Origin: Williamsia sp. 1135
Lineage (GTDB): Bacteria; Actinomycetota; Actinomycetes; Mycobacteriales; Mycobacteriaceae
Assembly (NCBI RefSeq): GCF_002095395.1
Contig: NZ_MJEI01000107.1
Span: 186,001 to 250,000, forward strand
Length of the DNA: 64,000 bases
Direction of reading: 5' to 3'
Shown here: positions 17,064-27,100 of the stretch, one piece after another
How the letters are laid out: the number at the start of each line of letters is the position of its first letter
Numbering within the stretch: the stretch's first letter is position 1
Position numbers and translations under genes: made by a program
The notes under the pieces: generated by a model
The model's input: the letters and a program-made list of their open reading frames with translations, nothing else
The model's database searches: none
What the model was told of the DNA's origin: nothing

Positions 17064-17471
17064 ATGGAATTGATATTCCCTATCCTGCTGGTCTTCCTGG
17101 TCGGCATCATGTTCCTGTCCGTGCGTCGCCAGAAGAAGGCGGCCGCGGAGGCCAAGGAGATGCAGGAGACCCTGCAGATCGGTGCCCGTATCCAGACGAC
17201 GTCCGGAATGTACGGGACCATCGCCGGCCTGGCAGACGGCACCGTCGACCTGGAGATCGCCGACGGGGTCGTCACCCGCTGGAACCGGCTCGCCATCCGT
17301 GAGGTCGTCCACGCCGACGACCTGGCCGACAGCTACCCCGGCGTCGGGTTGATCGACCCGGACTTCGAGGCCAACGGCATCCACGACGATGATGAGGACC
17401 TCGACGCCCTGACCGAGAATGATGACCACATCAGTCTCGACAAGTCGCGCGGAGACCAAGACAAAGCGTAA
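17064..17471 (+). CDS. yajC: Preprotein translocase accessory subunit YajC
   Basis: A 135-residue single-span protein, partner of SecDF. Residues 2-20 form the membrane span (MELIFPILLVFLVGIMFL), followed by RRQKKAAAEAKEMQETLQIG and the conserved TTSGMYGTIAGL core, then an acidic C-terminus rich in Asp. I take ATG 17064, directly before the hydrophobic span; the upstream in-frame codon at 17010 would add 18 residues that do not look like the family. secD follows after a 128-bp gap with a large hairpin. Confidence 0.92.
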   Translation: MELIFPILLVFLVGIMFLSVRRQKKAAAEAKEMQETLQIGARIQTTSGMYGTIAGLADGTVDLEIADGVVTRWNRLAIREVVHADDLADSYPGVGLIDPDFEANGIHDDDEDLDALTENDDHISLDKSRGDQDKA

Positions 17472-17485
17472 GACCAACTCGTCAC

Positions 17486-17552
17486 AGGGGCGCCACACGT
17501 GTGGTGCCGCGGCATGCTCGTAGCCGCGGCACGTACCGTGGCAGGCGCCCCT
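17486..17552. promoter_or_regulatory. Large hairpin in the yajC-secD leader
   Basis: AGGGGCGCC (17486-17494) pairs with GGCGCCCCT (17544-17552), and inside it GTGCCGCGG (17504-17512) pairs with CCGCGGCAC (17524-17532) around an 11-base loop. No T-run follows, so it is not a typical terminator. It ends 31 bases before the secD ribosome site (GAGGAGA at 17583-17589). It may regulate secDF or protect the mRNA; no protein partner is evident. Confidence 0.6.
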
Positions 17553-17599
17553 GCGGTGCGTACGGGGTTAGTTGAGCAAAATGAGGAGACGTAGGCAGC

Positions 17600-19192
17600 G
17601 TGGCATCGTCGTCGAACCGTGAGGTACCGCCCTTACGGATGTTGATCGTCTTTTTCTTACTGATGGTCGTTACGTATGGACTGGTGTTCTTCACCGGTAG
17701 CAAGGATCCGACCCCGAAACTCGGTATCGACCTGCAGGGCGGGACCCGGGTCACTCTGACCGCGCGCACGCCCGACGGGAATGCGCCGAGCCGGGATCAG
17801 CTCGACAAGGCCAAGCAGATCATCGAGAACCGTGTCAACGGTCTCGGGGTCTCGGGGTCCGAGGTGATCATCGACGGCGACAACCTCGTGATCACCGTGC
17901 CCGGTGACGACGGCAAACAGGCCCGGACACTCGGTCAGACCGCACTCCTCTACGTACGCCCGGTTGCGACCGTGCAACCGGCGACTCCTCAGCCCAACGC
18001 TCCACCCCCGCCTGCGGGCCAGACCGCAGAAGAGGCCATCGCCGAGGCGAAGGCGCTTCGGCAGGCTCCGAAGGACGCCAATCTCGACGCGTTGACCGCA
18101 CAGATGGCGAAGATGAACTGCGACCCGGCGGCGCCGGATCCGTTGCAGGGCAACGACAACCCGGACGAATACCTGGTGACCTGTTCCGAGGACGGCACCC
18201 AGGTCTATCTTCTCGAGCCGCAGATCCTCCGCGGTAGCGATATCGCCGAGGCAGAAGCCGGCACCACGCAGGGCGCAGGTGCCTGGATCGTCCGTCTCGA
18301 CTACAAGGGCGGTGCGAGCGAGCGCTGGTCGAGCTATACGGCCCAGAACATCGGCAAGGCAACCGCTTTCACCCTCGACTCCAAGGTGGTGAGTGCACCT
18401 CAGATCAACGGTGCCATCAACGGCACCACCGAGGTCAGTGGCGATTTCACCCAGACTGAGGCCAAGGACTTGGCCAACGTCCTCAAGTACGGCTCGCTTC
18501 CGTTGTCGTTCGAGGCTTCTGACGCAGAGACGGTCTCGGCCACCTTGGGGTGGGCGTCGCTGCAGGCAGGTTTGATCGCGGGTCTGATCGGACTCATCGC
18601 GGTCTTCATCTATGCACTGGCGTACTACCGGATGCTGGGAATTCTCACGATCCTGTCGCTGGTGGCTTCCGGGATCATGGTCTACGGGATCATGGTGCTG
18701 CTCGGCCGCTACATCAACTTCACGCTCGACCTCGCTGGAATCGCCGGTCTCGTCATCGGTATCGGTATGACGGCCGACTCTTTTGTCGTCTACTTCGAGC
18801 GAATCAAGGACGAGATGCGCGAGGGCCGGAGTTTCCGGTCGGCGGTGCCCCGCGGCTGGGCCCGGGCCAAACGAACCATCTGGTCGGGCAACATGGTCAG
18901 TTTGATCTCGGCCGCCGTCCTGTACTTCCTGGCGATAGGCGACGTGCGCGGGTTCGCGTTCACACTCGGCCTCACCACCATCCTCGACATCGCGGTGGTC
19001 TTCATGGTCACCCACCCGCTGGTGGTTTACGCCTCACGGTCGAAGTTCCTGTCCAAACCGAACGTCAACGGGCTCGGCGCGGTGACAGAGGTCGCGCGCG
19101 AACGCCGTCAGGCCGCCGACGAGCGTACGTCTGTCACCACCAGTCCGGGTCCGTCCACTGATCCGACCTCGGGAGGAGAGCCCAATGGCTGA
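17600..19192 (+). CDS. secD: Protein translocase subunit SecD
   Basis: A 530-residue RND-type membrane protein which, with SecF, uses the proton motive force to help export proteins through SecYEG. An N-terminal span (about residues 13-33) is followed by [13 protein letters not shown], the hallmark of SecD, and a large extracytoplasmic domain that carries a Pro-rich insert (near [11 protein letters not shown], about residue 135). The last ~200 residues hold five spans with [20 protein letters not shown], including the conserved Asp. The start is GTG 17600 with GAGGAGA upstream. Its end overlaps secF by eight bases. Confidence 0.96.
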   Translation: MASSSNREVPPLRMLIVFFLLMVVTYGLVFFTGSKDPTPKLGIDLQGGTRVTLTARTPDGNAPSRDQLDKAKQIIENRVNGLGVSGSEVIIDGDNLVITVPGDDGKQARTLGQTALLYVRPVATVQPATPQPNAPPPPAGQTAEEAIAEAKALRQAPKDANLDALTAQMAKMNCDPAAPDPLQGNDNPDEYLVTCSEDGTQVYLLEPQILRGSDIAEAEAGTTQGAGAWIVRLDYKGGASERWSSYTAQNIGKATAFTLDSKVVSAPQINGAINGTTEVSGDFTQTEAKDLANVLKYGSLPLSFEASDAETVSATLGWASLQAGLIAGLIGLIAVFIYALAYYRMLGILTILSLVASGIMVYGIMVLLGRYINFTLDLAGIAGLVIGIGMTADSFVVYFERIKDEMREGRSFRSAVPRGWARAKRTIWSGNMVSLISAAVLYFLAIGDVRGFAFTLGLTTILDIAVVFMVTHPLVVYASRSKFLSKPNVNGLGAVTEVARERRQAADERTSVTTSPGPSTDPTSGGEPNG

Positions 19193-20363
19193 AGCAGATC
19201 GCCTGGCACCAACCAGTGACGCGAACTTCGTGTCTGCCAAGAACCGCTCGATCCTCTCGCGGCTGTACACCGGCACCGGAGCGTTCGAGATCGTCGGCCG
19301 CCGCCGGATGTGGTTCATGATCACTGCCGCGATGGTGGTGATCTCGCTCGCGAGCATCGGATTCCGTGGTTTCACGCTCGGGATCGAGTTCGAGGGCGGC
19401 ACGCAGATCTCGTTCCCGAAGACCGGCGAGGTGTCGACCAGCCAGGTCGAGGACACCTACTCGAACGCGCTCGGGGAAGATCCGCAGACGGTACAGACAG
19501 CGGGGTCGGGCGGAAGCCAGACCGTGCAGATCCGCACCGAGACCCTCAATGCCGCGCAACTGGTGACGATCACCAATGCGATCGCCGAGGAGTTCCAGAT
19601 CGCCCCGAATGACGTCAGTTCGTCGGATGTCAGTTCCACCTGGGGCGGTGAGATCACCGAGAAGGCGCTCATCGCGCTGTTGGTGTTCCTCGTCATCGTG
19701 ACGATCTACATTGCGATCCGCTTTGACAGGGAGATGGCGCTGTCTGCCATGGCGGCACTGTTCTTCGACATCGCCACCACGGCGGGTATTTATTCACTGG
19801 TGGGATTCGAGGTGACCCCGGCCACCGTCATCGGCTTCCTCGCCATCCTGGGATTCTCGCTCTACGACACCGTGGTCGTTTTCGACAAGGTCGAAGAGAA
19901 CGTACGCGGCGTGCTGCACACGAGCAGACGAACCTACGCGGAGCAGGCGAACCTTGCGATCAACCAGACCCTCATGCGGTCGATCAACACCACGGTGATC
20001 TCCGTACTCCCGGTGCTCGCGTTGATGGTGATCGCGGTCTGGCTGCTCGGCGTCGGGACGCTCAAGGACCTCGGCCTGGTGCAGATGGTCGGTGTCATCA
20101 CGGGTACGTATTCCTCGATCTTCTTTGCCACGCCGTTGCTGGTGACGCTCAAAGAACGTCGTCGGGACATCGGTTCGCACACCCGCAAGGTGTTGGCCAA
20201 GCGCGCCGAGCGGGACACGCGCGGCACTGCTACAGCCGCGACCGAGACGGCAGGCACGGGCTCCACGACAACCCTCACCAAATCGGCGCCCGCGACCCGT
20301 CGCACGGCAGCCTCGCCGCAACCTGGGGCGCGCCCCTCCGGTAAACGCAGGCGCAAGCGCTAG
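19185..20363 (+). CDS. secF: Protein translocase subunit SecF
   Basis: A 392-residue partner of SecD. After a ~25-residue N-terminal tail it has a first span (about residues 44-64), then [13 protein letters not shown], the SecF counterpart of the SecD motif, and five C-terminal spans including [18 protein letters not shown] with the conserved Asp. The last ~65 residues are a hydrophilic Thr/Ala/Arg-rich tail likely to be cytoplasmic. ATG 19185 lies inside the end of secD with GGAGGAGAG upstream. Confidence 0.96.
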   Translation: MAEADRLAPTSDANFVSAKNRSILSRLYTGTGAFEIVGRRRMWFMITAAMVVISLASIGFRGFTLGIEFEGGTQISFPKTGEVSTSQVEDTYSNALGEDPQTVQTAGSGGSQTVQIRTETLNAAQLVTITNAIAEEFQIAPNDVSSSDVSSTWGGEITEKALIALLVFLVIVTIYIAIRFDREMALSAMAALFFDIATTAGIYSLVGFEVTPATVIGFLAILGFSLYDTVVVFDKVEENVRGVLHTSRRTYAEQANLAINQTLMRSINTTVISVLPVLALMVIAVWLLGVGTLKDLGLVQMVGVITGTYSSIFFATPLLVTLKERRRDIGSHTRKVLAKRAERDTRGTATAATETAGTGSTTTLTKSAPATRRTAASPQPGARPSGKRRRKR

Positions 20364-20374
20364 CCTCACGGGTC

Positions 20375-22081
20375 ATGGACACCCGCGCGATCATCGGTGC
20401 CGCGCTGGCGGCGGTGTCGGTCGGGAGTCTGCTCGTGGCCTGTTCGGAGCCCGCCGAACCAACGATCAACTATGTGGTCGACGGGACCGTGACCACCTAC
20501 AACACCGAAACGCTGTCCGGCTCGACCGGCGGAGCGGGGATGGCCCTGTCGAGGGTGCTGCCCGGGTTCAGCTATCTCGGCCCGGACGGCCGGGTCATCG
20601 CCGACACCGACATCGGTGCCACCGCCGTCGAACCCGCGGAGTCGGGCGCTCTCACGATCCGATATGACATCAACCCGCGTGCGGTGTACTCGGATGGTGT
20701 CCCGCTGACCTGCGATGCGCTGGTGCTGGCGTGGGCGGCCCACAGCGGCCGGTTCGAGGGCTTCGACGTGATCAGCACGGCCGGCTATCGCGACGTCGAA
20801 CGGGTCGATTGCCGGCCCGGCGCCAAGACGGCAACGGTGACGTTCAAGCGCGGGCGTTCATACCGCGACTGGCGAGCGCTGTTCGGGCCAGGAACGCTGT
20901 TGCCACCCCAGGTGGTCACCCGGGGCGCCGGTATCGCGGACGTCGTCGGCCCGATCAGCAGGACCGACCGGCGTGTGCTTGCTGACATCGCCAGGATCTG
21001 GAGCACCGGATGGACGATGGTCCCAGGAGAGTTCGACCCGGAGGGCTACCCGTCGCTCGGCCCGCTGCGGGTGGACGAGTACACCGACAACGGCGGTCTT
21101 GTTCTCCGCGCGAACGACCGATGGTGGGGCCAGCCCGCCGGCGATCGCCGGATCATCCTGTGGCCACGGCATTCGGCGCTGGCCGAAGATCTGTCCGAGG
21201 GAGAAGGTACGAACACCGTCGACGTCCTCGACATCGCGGCCGGCACCTACGGCGTCGACCCGGTGCCGCGTGGCGCACAAAGTGTCCCGACTGCACCTAC
21301 AGCCGGTCTCGCCCCGATGTCGTCACTCGGGGTCGAGCGGCTCGTGATGGCCGGGTCGGGTGTCCTGGCCAATCCTGCAATGCGGCGGGCATTCGCGGCC
21401 TGCATACCCCGTGATGGTCTGGCCCGCGAGTTCGGTCGGGGCGCGCCGGTCAGCAACAACCACATCCTCGGACCCGACGAACTGCTGACGGGCACCATCG
21501 ATGCAGAGTTCGGGCGCGACTATCTCCGGGCCGATCCGGTGCGTGCGGGAAACGAGGCGCGTGATGCGCGCCGCGGCGACGGAGCTCTGACGATCCGGGT
21601 CGGATACCTCGCTCCAGACAGCCGACGAGCGCAGATGGTCGCGGCGATGGCAGCGAGCTGTCAGGGGGCGGGCATCACCGTCACCGACGTCGCGTCCGAC
21701 TCGATCGGTCCGGCAAGCCTGGGTGGGGAGGCAGACGCACTGATCACGGCGTCCGGCAACGGGTTCGCAGCGACAGGTGCCGCTGATCCGACCCGGGACA
21801 CCTACGCGTTCCACGGCGGGGACCCCAGCAACATCGGTGGGTACCAGAATGCCAGGGTCTCTGCGTTGATCGACCAACTCGCGGTGACGGTTCCCGCTGC
21901 GGACCGACTTCCACTGGTGCGCGAGATCGAAAGCCTGCTGTGGCGAGACATGCCGGCGCTACCGTTGTTCACCTCGCCTCGAACCCGGCGCGCGGGGGAC
22001 AATGTCGTACATGTCGTGTCAGGACTGTCACGGTCGGGGACCGGTTGGAACATCGACCGCTGGATGGTGAGCACGCCATGA
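20375..22081 (+). CDS. Solute-binding lipoprotein, peptide/nickel ABC family 5 (Rv2585c-like)
   Basis: A 568-residue secreted lipoprotein. The N-terminal signal has the lipobox LLVAC with acylated Cys at residue 23. The rest matches the fold of DppA/OppA-type binding proteins: an early YSDGVPLTCDALVLAWAA segment and a C-terminal ESLLWRDMPALPLFTSPR. No permease or ATPase gene is nearby, so it is an orphan binding protein fixed in a sec-apt-relA context, as in M. tuberculosis. Its ligand cannot be told; peptides are the family default. Its stop overlaps a mini-ORF leading to apt. Confidence 0.88.
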   Translation: MDTRAIIGAALAAVSVGSLLVACSEPAEPTINYVVDGTVTTYNTETLSGSTGGAGMALSRVLPGFSYLGPDGRVIADTDIGATAVEPAESGALTIRYDINPRAVYSDGVPLTCDALVLAWAAHSGRFEGFDVISTAGYRDVERVDCRPGAKTATVTFKRGRSYRDWRALFGPGTLLPPQVVTRGAGIADVVGPISRTDRRVLADIARIWSTGWTMVPGEFDPEGYPSLGPLRVDEYTDNGGLVLRANDRWWGQPAGDRRIILWPRHSALAEDLSEGEGTNTVDVLDIAAGTYGVDPVPRGAQSVPTAPTAGLAPMSSLGVERLVMAGSGVLANPAMRRAFAACIPRDGLAREFGRGAPVSNNHILGPDELLTGTIDAEFGRDYLRADPVRAGNEARDARRGDGALTIRVGYLAPDSRRAQMVAAMAASCQGAGITVTDVASDSIGPASLGGEADALITASGNGFAATGAADPTRDTYAFHGGDPSNIGGYQNARVSALIDQLAVTVPAADRLPLVREIESLLWRDMPALPLFTSPRTRRAGDNVVHVVSGLSRSGTGWNIDRWMVSTP

Positions 22082-22158
22082 ACGACTGGACATCGCAGAC
22101 CGGCACGGCTCCGCAACACGACCGACCGACCGACCACACCGTGAGGACAAGGCGATGA
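22078..22158 (+). CDS. Bridging mini-ORF (26 codons) between the binding-protein gene and apt
   Basis: ATG 22078 overlaps the upstream stop (ATGA) and TGA 22156-22158 overlaps the apt ATG at 22155 (ATGA). The first residues MNDWTSQTG resemble the apt start MNAQTQTS, suggesting a duplicated start region. It includes a (GACC)4 run at about 22120-22135. The 26-residue product has no known counterpart. Confidence 0.35.
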   Translation: MNDWTSQTGTAPQHDRPTDHTVRTRR

Positions 22159-22715
22159 ACGCCCAGACACAGACCAGCCGCGAGGCGCTGTCCGCCATTG
22201 AGCGCCTGACCCGGAAGGTGGCCGACTTTCCCGCTCCCGGAATCCAATTCAAGGACCTCTCGCCGGTTCTCGCCGACGCTGCCGGTCTGCGCGCGGTGAT
22301 CGCCGGTCTGGGCGGATTCGCGGACAGCGACGTCGACCTCGTGGCGGGAATCGACGCCCGCGGATTCCTGTTGGGTTCGGGTGTGGCCCTGCACCTGGGT
22401 ACCGGGGTCCTGGCGGTTCGCAAGGCCGGAAAGCTGCCGCCTCCGGTGTTCACCGAGGCGTACACCCTTGAATACGGAACGGCTTGTCTGGAGATTCCCG
22501 CGGACGGACTGGACCTCACGGGCGTCCGGGTCCTGGTGGTCGACGATGTCCTGGCGACCGGCGGGACGGTCATCGCCGCGGTGAAGCTGCTGCGGCAGGC
22601 GGGTGCGGTGCCCGTCGCGGTCGCGGTGGTGATGGAACTGGACGGACTCGGTGGACGCGCCGCGATCGAGACGGCCTGCGGCGACATCGAGGTCTCGGCG
22701 CTCGCTCCGGGATAG
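22155..22715 (+). CDS. apt: Adenine phosphoribosyltransferase
   Basis: A 186-residue purine-salvage enzyme converting adenine and PRPP to AMP. The PRPP-binding motif is VLVVDDVLATGGTV (about residues 122-135). The N-terminal VADFPAPGIQFKDLSP and GIDARGFLLG are also diagnostic for Apt. The order secD-secF-binding protein-apt-relA is shared with mycobacteria. ATG 22155 is coupled to the mini-ORF upstream. A 105-bp gap then leads to relA. Confidence 0.95.
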   Translation: MNAQTQTSREALSAIERLTRKVADFPAPGIQFKDLSPVLADAAGLRAVIAGLGGFADSDVDLVAGIDARGFLLGSGVALHLGTGVLAVRKAGKLPPPVFTEAYTLEYGTACLEIPADGLDLTGVRVLVVDDVLATGGTVIAAVKLLRQAGAVPVAVAVVMELDGLGGRAAIETACGDIEVSALAPG

Positions 22716-22750
22716 CCCGGAGTCATCACGAGGGCAAGAGATCGGGCGAC

Positions 22751-22756
22751 TAGGGT
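22751..22756 (+). promoter_or_regulatory. Candidate -10 element for relA
   Basis: TAGGGT at 22751-22756 fits TANNNT and lies 64 bases before the relA ATG; no clear -35 is seen. relA has an unusually strong Shine-Dalgarno, AGGAGGTG at 22808-22815, five bases before its ATG. Confidence 0.25.
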
Positions 22757-22820
22757 TGATCGATATCTCCCGCGGTTTCGGACAGGACGGTAGGCGAGAT
22801 GTACATCAGGAGGTGGTGAG

Positions 22821-25196
22821 ATGGCAGAAGAGACTCACGGAGCTCTCACGCAGACCTCAGGTGGCCAGCTGAGCGACGCCGGATCGACTCCACCGGCGGT
22901 GGATGAGCCCGCCAAGAGCGCCACCGGTTCTGTCCCGACATCGGCCTCCCGCCGGGTGCGGGCCCGCCTGGCGCGGCGTATGACTGCGACCAAGAGTTCG
23001 ATCCGGCCGGTTCTCGAACCGCTTGTGGCCCTGCATCGTGACGGCTATCCGAAGGCGGACGTCACTGTACTGCAGCGTGCCTACGACACCGCCGAGTCGA
23101 AGCACAGCGGGCAGTTCCGTAAATCCGGCGATCCGTACATCACCCATCCGCTGGCCGTGGCGACGATTCTTGCCGATCTCGGTATGGACACCACCACGCT
23201 GGTCGCAGCGCTGCTGCACGACACCGTCGAGGACACCGGTTACTCCCTCGAGGCGCTGTCCGAGGATTTCGGGCAGGAGGTCGCGCATCTGGTCGACGGT
23301 GTCACCAAGCTCGACAAGGTCGCGCTCGGGAACGCCGCAGAGGCCGAGACCATCCGCAAGATGATCATCGCGATGGCGCGAGACCCGCGGGTGCTGGTGA
23401 TCAAGGTCGCCGACCGTCTGCACAACATGCGGACCATGCGGTTCCTCCCGCCCGAGAAGCAAGCGCGCAAGGCGCGCGAAACCCTCGAGGTCATCGCACC
23501 GCTGGCGCACCGGCTCGGTATGGCGACGGTCAAATGGGAGCTCGAAGACCTCGCGTTCGCCATCCTGCATCCGAAACGATACGAAGAGATCGTCCGTCTG
23601 GTCGCCGACCGGGCGCCCTCGCGCGACACGTACCTGGCTCGGGTGCGCGCCGATATCGTCAACGCGCTCACCGGTTCCCGGATCGATGCGACGGTGGAGG
23701 GCAGGCCGAAACACTACTGGTCGATCTACCAGAAGATGATCGTCAAGGGACGCGAGTTCGACGACATCCACGACCTCGTCGGCATGCGTATCCTCTGCGA
23801 CGACCTGCGTGACTGCTATGCCGCTGTGGGCGTAGTCCATTCGCTCTGGCAGCCGATGGCGGGCCGGTTCAAGGACTACATTGCCCAGCCGCGGTTCGGC
23901 GTCTATCAGTCCCTGCACACCACTGTCATCGGACCCGAGGGCAAGCCGCTCGAGGTTCAGATCCGTACGCGCGACATGCACCGGACCGCCGAGTTCGGTA
24001 TCGCTGCGCACTGGCGGTACAAGGAGACCCGAGGAAAGAACTCAGACAAGCATTCCTCTGATGCGGCTGAGATCGACGACATGGCCTGGATGCGGCAACT
24101 ACTCGACTGGCAAAGGGAGGCAGCCGATCCCGGCGAGTTCCTGGAGTCGCTGCGCTACGACCTCGCGGTCAAGGAAATCTTTGTGTTCACCCCGAAGGGT
24201 GACGTGATCACGCTGCCGACGGGGTCGACACCCGTGGACTTCGCCTACGCAGTACACACCGAGGTCGGGCACCGATGCATCGGCGCCCGGGTCAACGGGC
24301 GTCTCGTGGCCCTCGAACGCACCCTCGAAAACGGCGAAGTCGTGGAGGTTTTCACCTCCAAGGCGGCCACGGCAGGGCCTTCCCGAGACTGGGCGACCTT
24401 CGTGGTCAGTCCGCGCGCCAAGGCGAAGATCAGGCAGTGGTTCGCAAAGGAGCGTCGCGAGGAAGCCCTCGAGAGTGGCAAGGATGCGATCGCCAAAGAG
24501 GTTCGCAGGGGCGGGCTTCCGATCCAGCGGTTGCTCAACAGCGATTCGATGGGCGCCATCGCGAACGAACTGAGGTTCGTGGATGTTTCCGCGCTCTACA
24601 CCGCGGTCGGTGAGGGCCACGTGTCGGCACGCCACGTCGTCAGCAGGCTGGTGGCCCAACTCGGCGGGCTCGAGGACGCCGAGGAGGAACTCGCCGAGCG
24701 GTCGACGCCGTCGACGATGCCATCGCCTGCACGACAGACCGGCGATGCGGGCGTCGTGATTCCCGGTGCCGAGGGCGTGCTGGCGAAGCTGGCCAAGTGC
24801 TGCACCCCGGTACCCGGCGACGAGATCATGGGTTTCGTCACCCGCGGAGGCGGTGTGAGCGTGCACCGCACCGACTGCACCAACGCCAGCGCGCTACGGG
24901 AACAGTCCGAACGTCTCATCGAGGTGAAGTGGGCGCCATCTCCGTCCTCGGTGTTCCTCGTGGCCATCCAGGTCGAGGCGCTCGACCGTTCGCGCCTGCT
25001 CTCAGACGTCACCAGGGTGCTCGCCGACGAGCGCGTCAACATCTTGTCGGCCTCGGTGACCACCAGTCGCGACCGCGTGGCGATCAGCAAGTTCACCTTC
25101 GAGATGGGCGACCCCAAACACCTCGGTCATGTGCTGAACGTGGTGCGCAACGTCGAAGGCGTCTACGACGTCTACCGCGTCACCTCGGCCGCCTAG
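22821..25196 (+). CDS. relA: Bifunctional (p)ppGpp synthetase/hydrolase (RelA/SpoT homologue)
   Basis: A 791-residue stringent-response enzyme. The domains in order are: a disordered N-terminus; an HD hydrolase with [10 protein letters not shown] (about residues 132-141); a synthetase with [15 protein letters not shown] and [23 protein letters not shown] ([20 protein letters not shown]); a zinc-finger-like [20 protein letters not shown] region; and C-terminal ACT. Both catalytic halves look intact, so it should make and degrade (p)ppGpp. The length matches M. tuberculosis RelA. The strong ribosome site fixes ATG 22821. Confidence 0.97.
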   Translation: MAEETHGALTQTSGGQLSDAGSTPPAVDEPAKSATGSVPTSASRRVRARLARRMTATKSSIRPVLEPLVALHRDGYPKADVTVLQRAYDTAESKHSGQFRKSGDPYITHPLAVATILADLGMDTTTLVAALLHDTVEDTGYSLEALSEDFGQEVAHLVDGVTKLDKVALGNAAEAETIRKMIIAMARDPRVLVIKVADRLHNMRTMRFLPPEKQARKARETLEVIAPLAHRLGMATVKWELEDLAFAILHPKRYEEIVRLVADRAPSRDTYLARVRADIVNALTGSRIDATVEGRPKHYWSIYQKMIVKGREFDDIHDLVGMRILCDDLRDCYAAVGVVHSLWQPMAGRFKDYIAQPRFGVYQSLHTTVIGPEGKPLEVQIRTRDMHRTAEFGIAAHWRYKETRGKNSDKHSSDAAEIDDMAWMRQLLDWQREAADPGEFLESLRYDLAVKEIFVFTPKGDVITLPTGSTPVDFAYAVHTEVGHRCIGARVNGRLVALERTLENGEVVEVFTSKAATAGPSRDWATFVVSPRAKAKIRQWFAKERREEALESGKDAIAKEVRRGGLPIQRLLNSDSMGAIANELRFVDVSALYTAVGEGHVSARHVVSRLVAQLGGLEDAEEELAERSTPSTMPSPARQTGDAGVVIPGAEGVLAKLAKCCTPVPGDEIMGFVTRGGGVSVHRTDCTNASALREQSERLIEVKWAPSPSSVFLVAIQVEALDRSRLLSDVTRVLADERVNILSASVTTSRDRVAISKFTFEMGDPKHLGHVLNVVRNVEGVYDVYRVTSAA

Positions 25197-25213
25197 TCTC
25201 CAGGCGGCCGAGG
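25183..25213. terminator. Bidirectional terminator between relA and the cyclophilin gene
   Basis: CCTCGGCCGCC (25183-25193) and GGCGGCCGAGG (25203-25213) form a perfect 11-bp stem with a 9-base loop that includes the relA stop. It sits between two convergent genes, 8 bases from the end of the minus-strand gene. Confidence 0.7.
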
Positions 25214-25220
25214 CGCTCGG

Positions 25221-26171
25221 TCAGTTCGTGATGGTGGCGGTGGTGATCTCCACCGGCAGAACAGGTTTGCCGTCGGTGGGATTCTCGTCGAGTGATCCGG
25301 TCTGCTGGTTCGGACGCAGCCCCGGCGTGATGCCACCCGCGAGCACCTTGTCCAGGACCTGCAGTCCGGGCTCTTCGACCTTGCCGATGACGGTGTAGTC
25401 CGCCGGCAGGACGCCGTCCTGGATCACCATGAAGAACTGGCTGCCACCGGTACCTGCTCCGGTTTCCTGGTTCTTGCCGCTGTTGGCGACCGCGATGGTC
25501 CCGCGTGGATAGGTCACCGGCTGCGCGCCGGACGTCGGGTCGGGCTCACCGGCAGGCGCGAAACCGGTCGGCGGCTCGTCGGGACTCTGCCAACCGGGAC
25601 CGCCGCGACCTGTTGCCGTCGGGTCGCCGCACTGCAGCACCTTGAGCTGATCGTTGGTCAGCCGGTGGCAGGAGGTGTCATTGAAATAGTTCTCTTTGAT
25701 GAGCCCTTCGAACGCGCCGACGTTGCAGGGTGCGTCCTTCCGGTTCAATTGCACCGGGATGTCGCCTTGGCTCGTCGCGAAGACGGCGTCGACGGTGCCT
25801 TCTTTGAGCTGCTTGTCCCCGGGGATGGGCGCTTTGCGCTGGTTGGGCGCACCGGCTTTGAGCTCATCGAGGAACTGCTGGAACTTCGGCTGCTGATCTG
25901 CCGGCACCTCGGCCGGAACGGTGTCCGGCAGGCCCGCGAACGGGTCGGTCGGGTCGTCGACGAAGCTGCAGGCTGTCCAGCGGGCCTTCTCGTTGTCGTC
26001 GGCGACCTTTTTCACGATGAGCGTCGTGGCCACCGCGGCGACGGCCACGACCAGCACCACCGAGGTCGAGATGATGATGATCTTGCGCTTGCGCGCGGCC
26101 TGCTGCTGCCGCTCCAACCGCTTCTCCAGCTTGCGTTTCGCCGCCTGCCGTCGTTGCTCGTTGCTCGACAC
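25221..26171 (-). CDS. Membrane-anchored cyclophilin-type peptidyl-prolyl isomerase
   Basis: A 316-residue protein. A basic, coiled N-terminus (RRQAAKRKLEKRLERQQQAA) is followed by one membrane span (about residues 30-52), so the isomerase domain faces outside the membrane. The cyclophilin core spans about residues 105-310 with SCHRLTNDQLKVLQCGDPTATG, YPRGTIAVANSGK and GSQFFMVIQD, which carry active-site positions. It starts at GTG, complement of 26169-26171, with GGAGGAT about 7 bases upstream. It corresponds to Rv2582 PpiB and may fold secreted proteins. It is transcribed convergently to relA. Confidence 0.92.
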   Translation of the reverse strand: MSSNEQRRQAAKRKLEKRLERQQQAARKRKIIIISTSVVLVVAVAAVATTLIVKKVADDNEKARWTACSFVDDPTDPFAGLPDTVPAEVPADQQPKFQQFLDELKAGAPNQRKAPIPGDKQLKEGTVDAVFATSQGDIPVQLNRKDAPCNVGAFEGLIKENYFNDTSCHRLTNDQLKVLQCGDPTATGRGGPGWQSPDEPPTGFAPAGEPDPTSGAQPVTYPRGTIAVANSGKNQETGAGTGGSQFFMVIQDGVLPADYTVIGKVEEPGLQVLDKVLAGGITPGLRPNQQTGSLDENPTDGKPVLPVEITTATITN

Positions 26172-26374
26172 TGCAGAGATCCTCCGTCAAAGTCGTCGTG
26201 TAATGCACCGCCCCGGGGCCGGGGCACCGGTGCGAGTCTGCCAGCAGTTGCTGAGAGCACGTTATATGAGTGGGACGCTGGCGCGCCGTGGACCACTGCC
26301 CCGGCCGGGGCCCAGGCGGTTTGCCGTCGCTGGGATGATGGTCCTACACGTTCCCCGACCCAGGAGTACTGACC

Positions 26375-27100
26375 ATGCTGATCACGGGCTTTCCCGCGGG
26401 CATGTTCGCCACCAACTGCTATGTGGTGGCGCAACACCCCGGTTCCGATGCGATCATCATCGATCCAGGTCAAGATGCGGCCCCGGGTGTTCGCAAGCTG
26501 CTCGCGGAACATGAGCTGAACCCGGTGGCCGTGCTGCTCACCCACGGGCACCTCGACCACACCTGGAATGCCACCGAGTTGTGCGACGAATACGGGATAC
26601 CGGCGTTCATCCATCCGGCTGACAGACACATGCTCGCCGACCCGGCGGCGGGGATCGGCCGAGCGCTCGGTGCGATGATCGGCGACACCGTGTTCCGGGA
26701 GCCTGACAAGGTGATCGACCTTGTCGACCGCGAAGATCTCGAGGTCGCCGGACTCAAGTTCTCGGTGGATCTCGCTCCTGGCCACACGCAGGGGTCGGTG
26801 CTGTTCGGAATCGCCGTCGACACCCCAGATGGGCAGGTACCCGTGTGCTTCTCCGGCGACGTCCTATTCGCGGGATCGATAGGTCGTACCGACCTGCCGG
26901 GAGGCGACCATCAGCAACTGCTCGATTCGATTGCCGAGCGGATGCTGCCACTTCCCGACGAGACCGTGGTGCTACCCGGTCACGGTGAACAGACGAGCAT
27001 CGGCCAGGAGCGTGCCTCCAATCCGTTTTTGGTCGATCTGCCCGGTGCCGGGCAGGATGGGACGACAAATGAACGTCAGAAGGGACGTCACGGACTGTGA
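26375..27100 (+). CDS. Metallo-beta-lactamase-fold hydrolase (glyoxalase II-like)
   Basis: A 241-residue protein with the metal-binding motif THGHLDH (about residues 54-60), a later [15 protein letters not shown] (bridging Asp) and [11 protein letters not shown] (final His). These are the ligands of a dinuclear zinc or iron site, as in hydroxyacylglutathione hydrolase-like proteins (Rv2581c-like). The true substrate in actinomycetes, which lack glutathione, is uncertain. Its ATG 26375 has AGGAG seven bases upstream. The stop overlaps the hisS GTG. Confidence 0.88.
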   Translation: MLITGFPAGMFATNCYVVAQHPGSDAIIIDPGQDAAPGVRKLLAEHELNPVAVLLTHGHLDHTWNATELCDEYGIPAFIHPADRHMLADPAAGIGRALGAMIGDTVFREPDKVIDLVDREDLEVAGLKFSVDLAPGHTQGSVLFGIAVDTPDGQVPVCFSGDVLFAGSIGRTDLPGGDHQQLLDSIAERMLPLPDETVVLPGHGEQTSIGQERASNPFLVDLPGAGQDGTTNERQKGRHGL

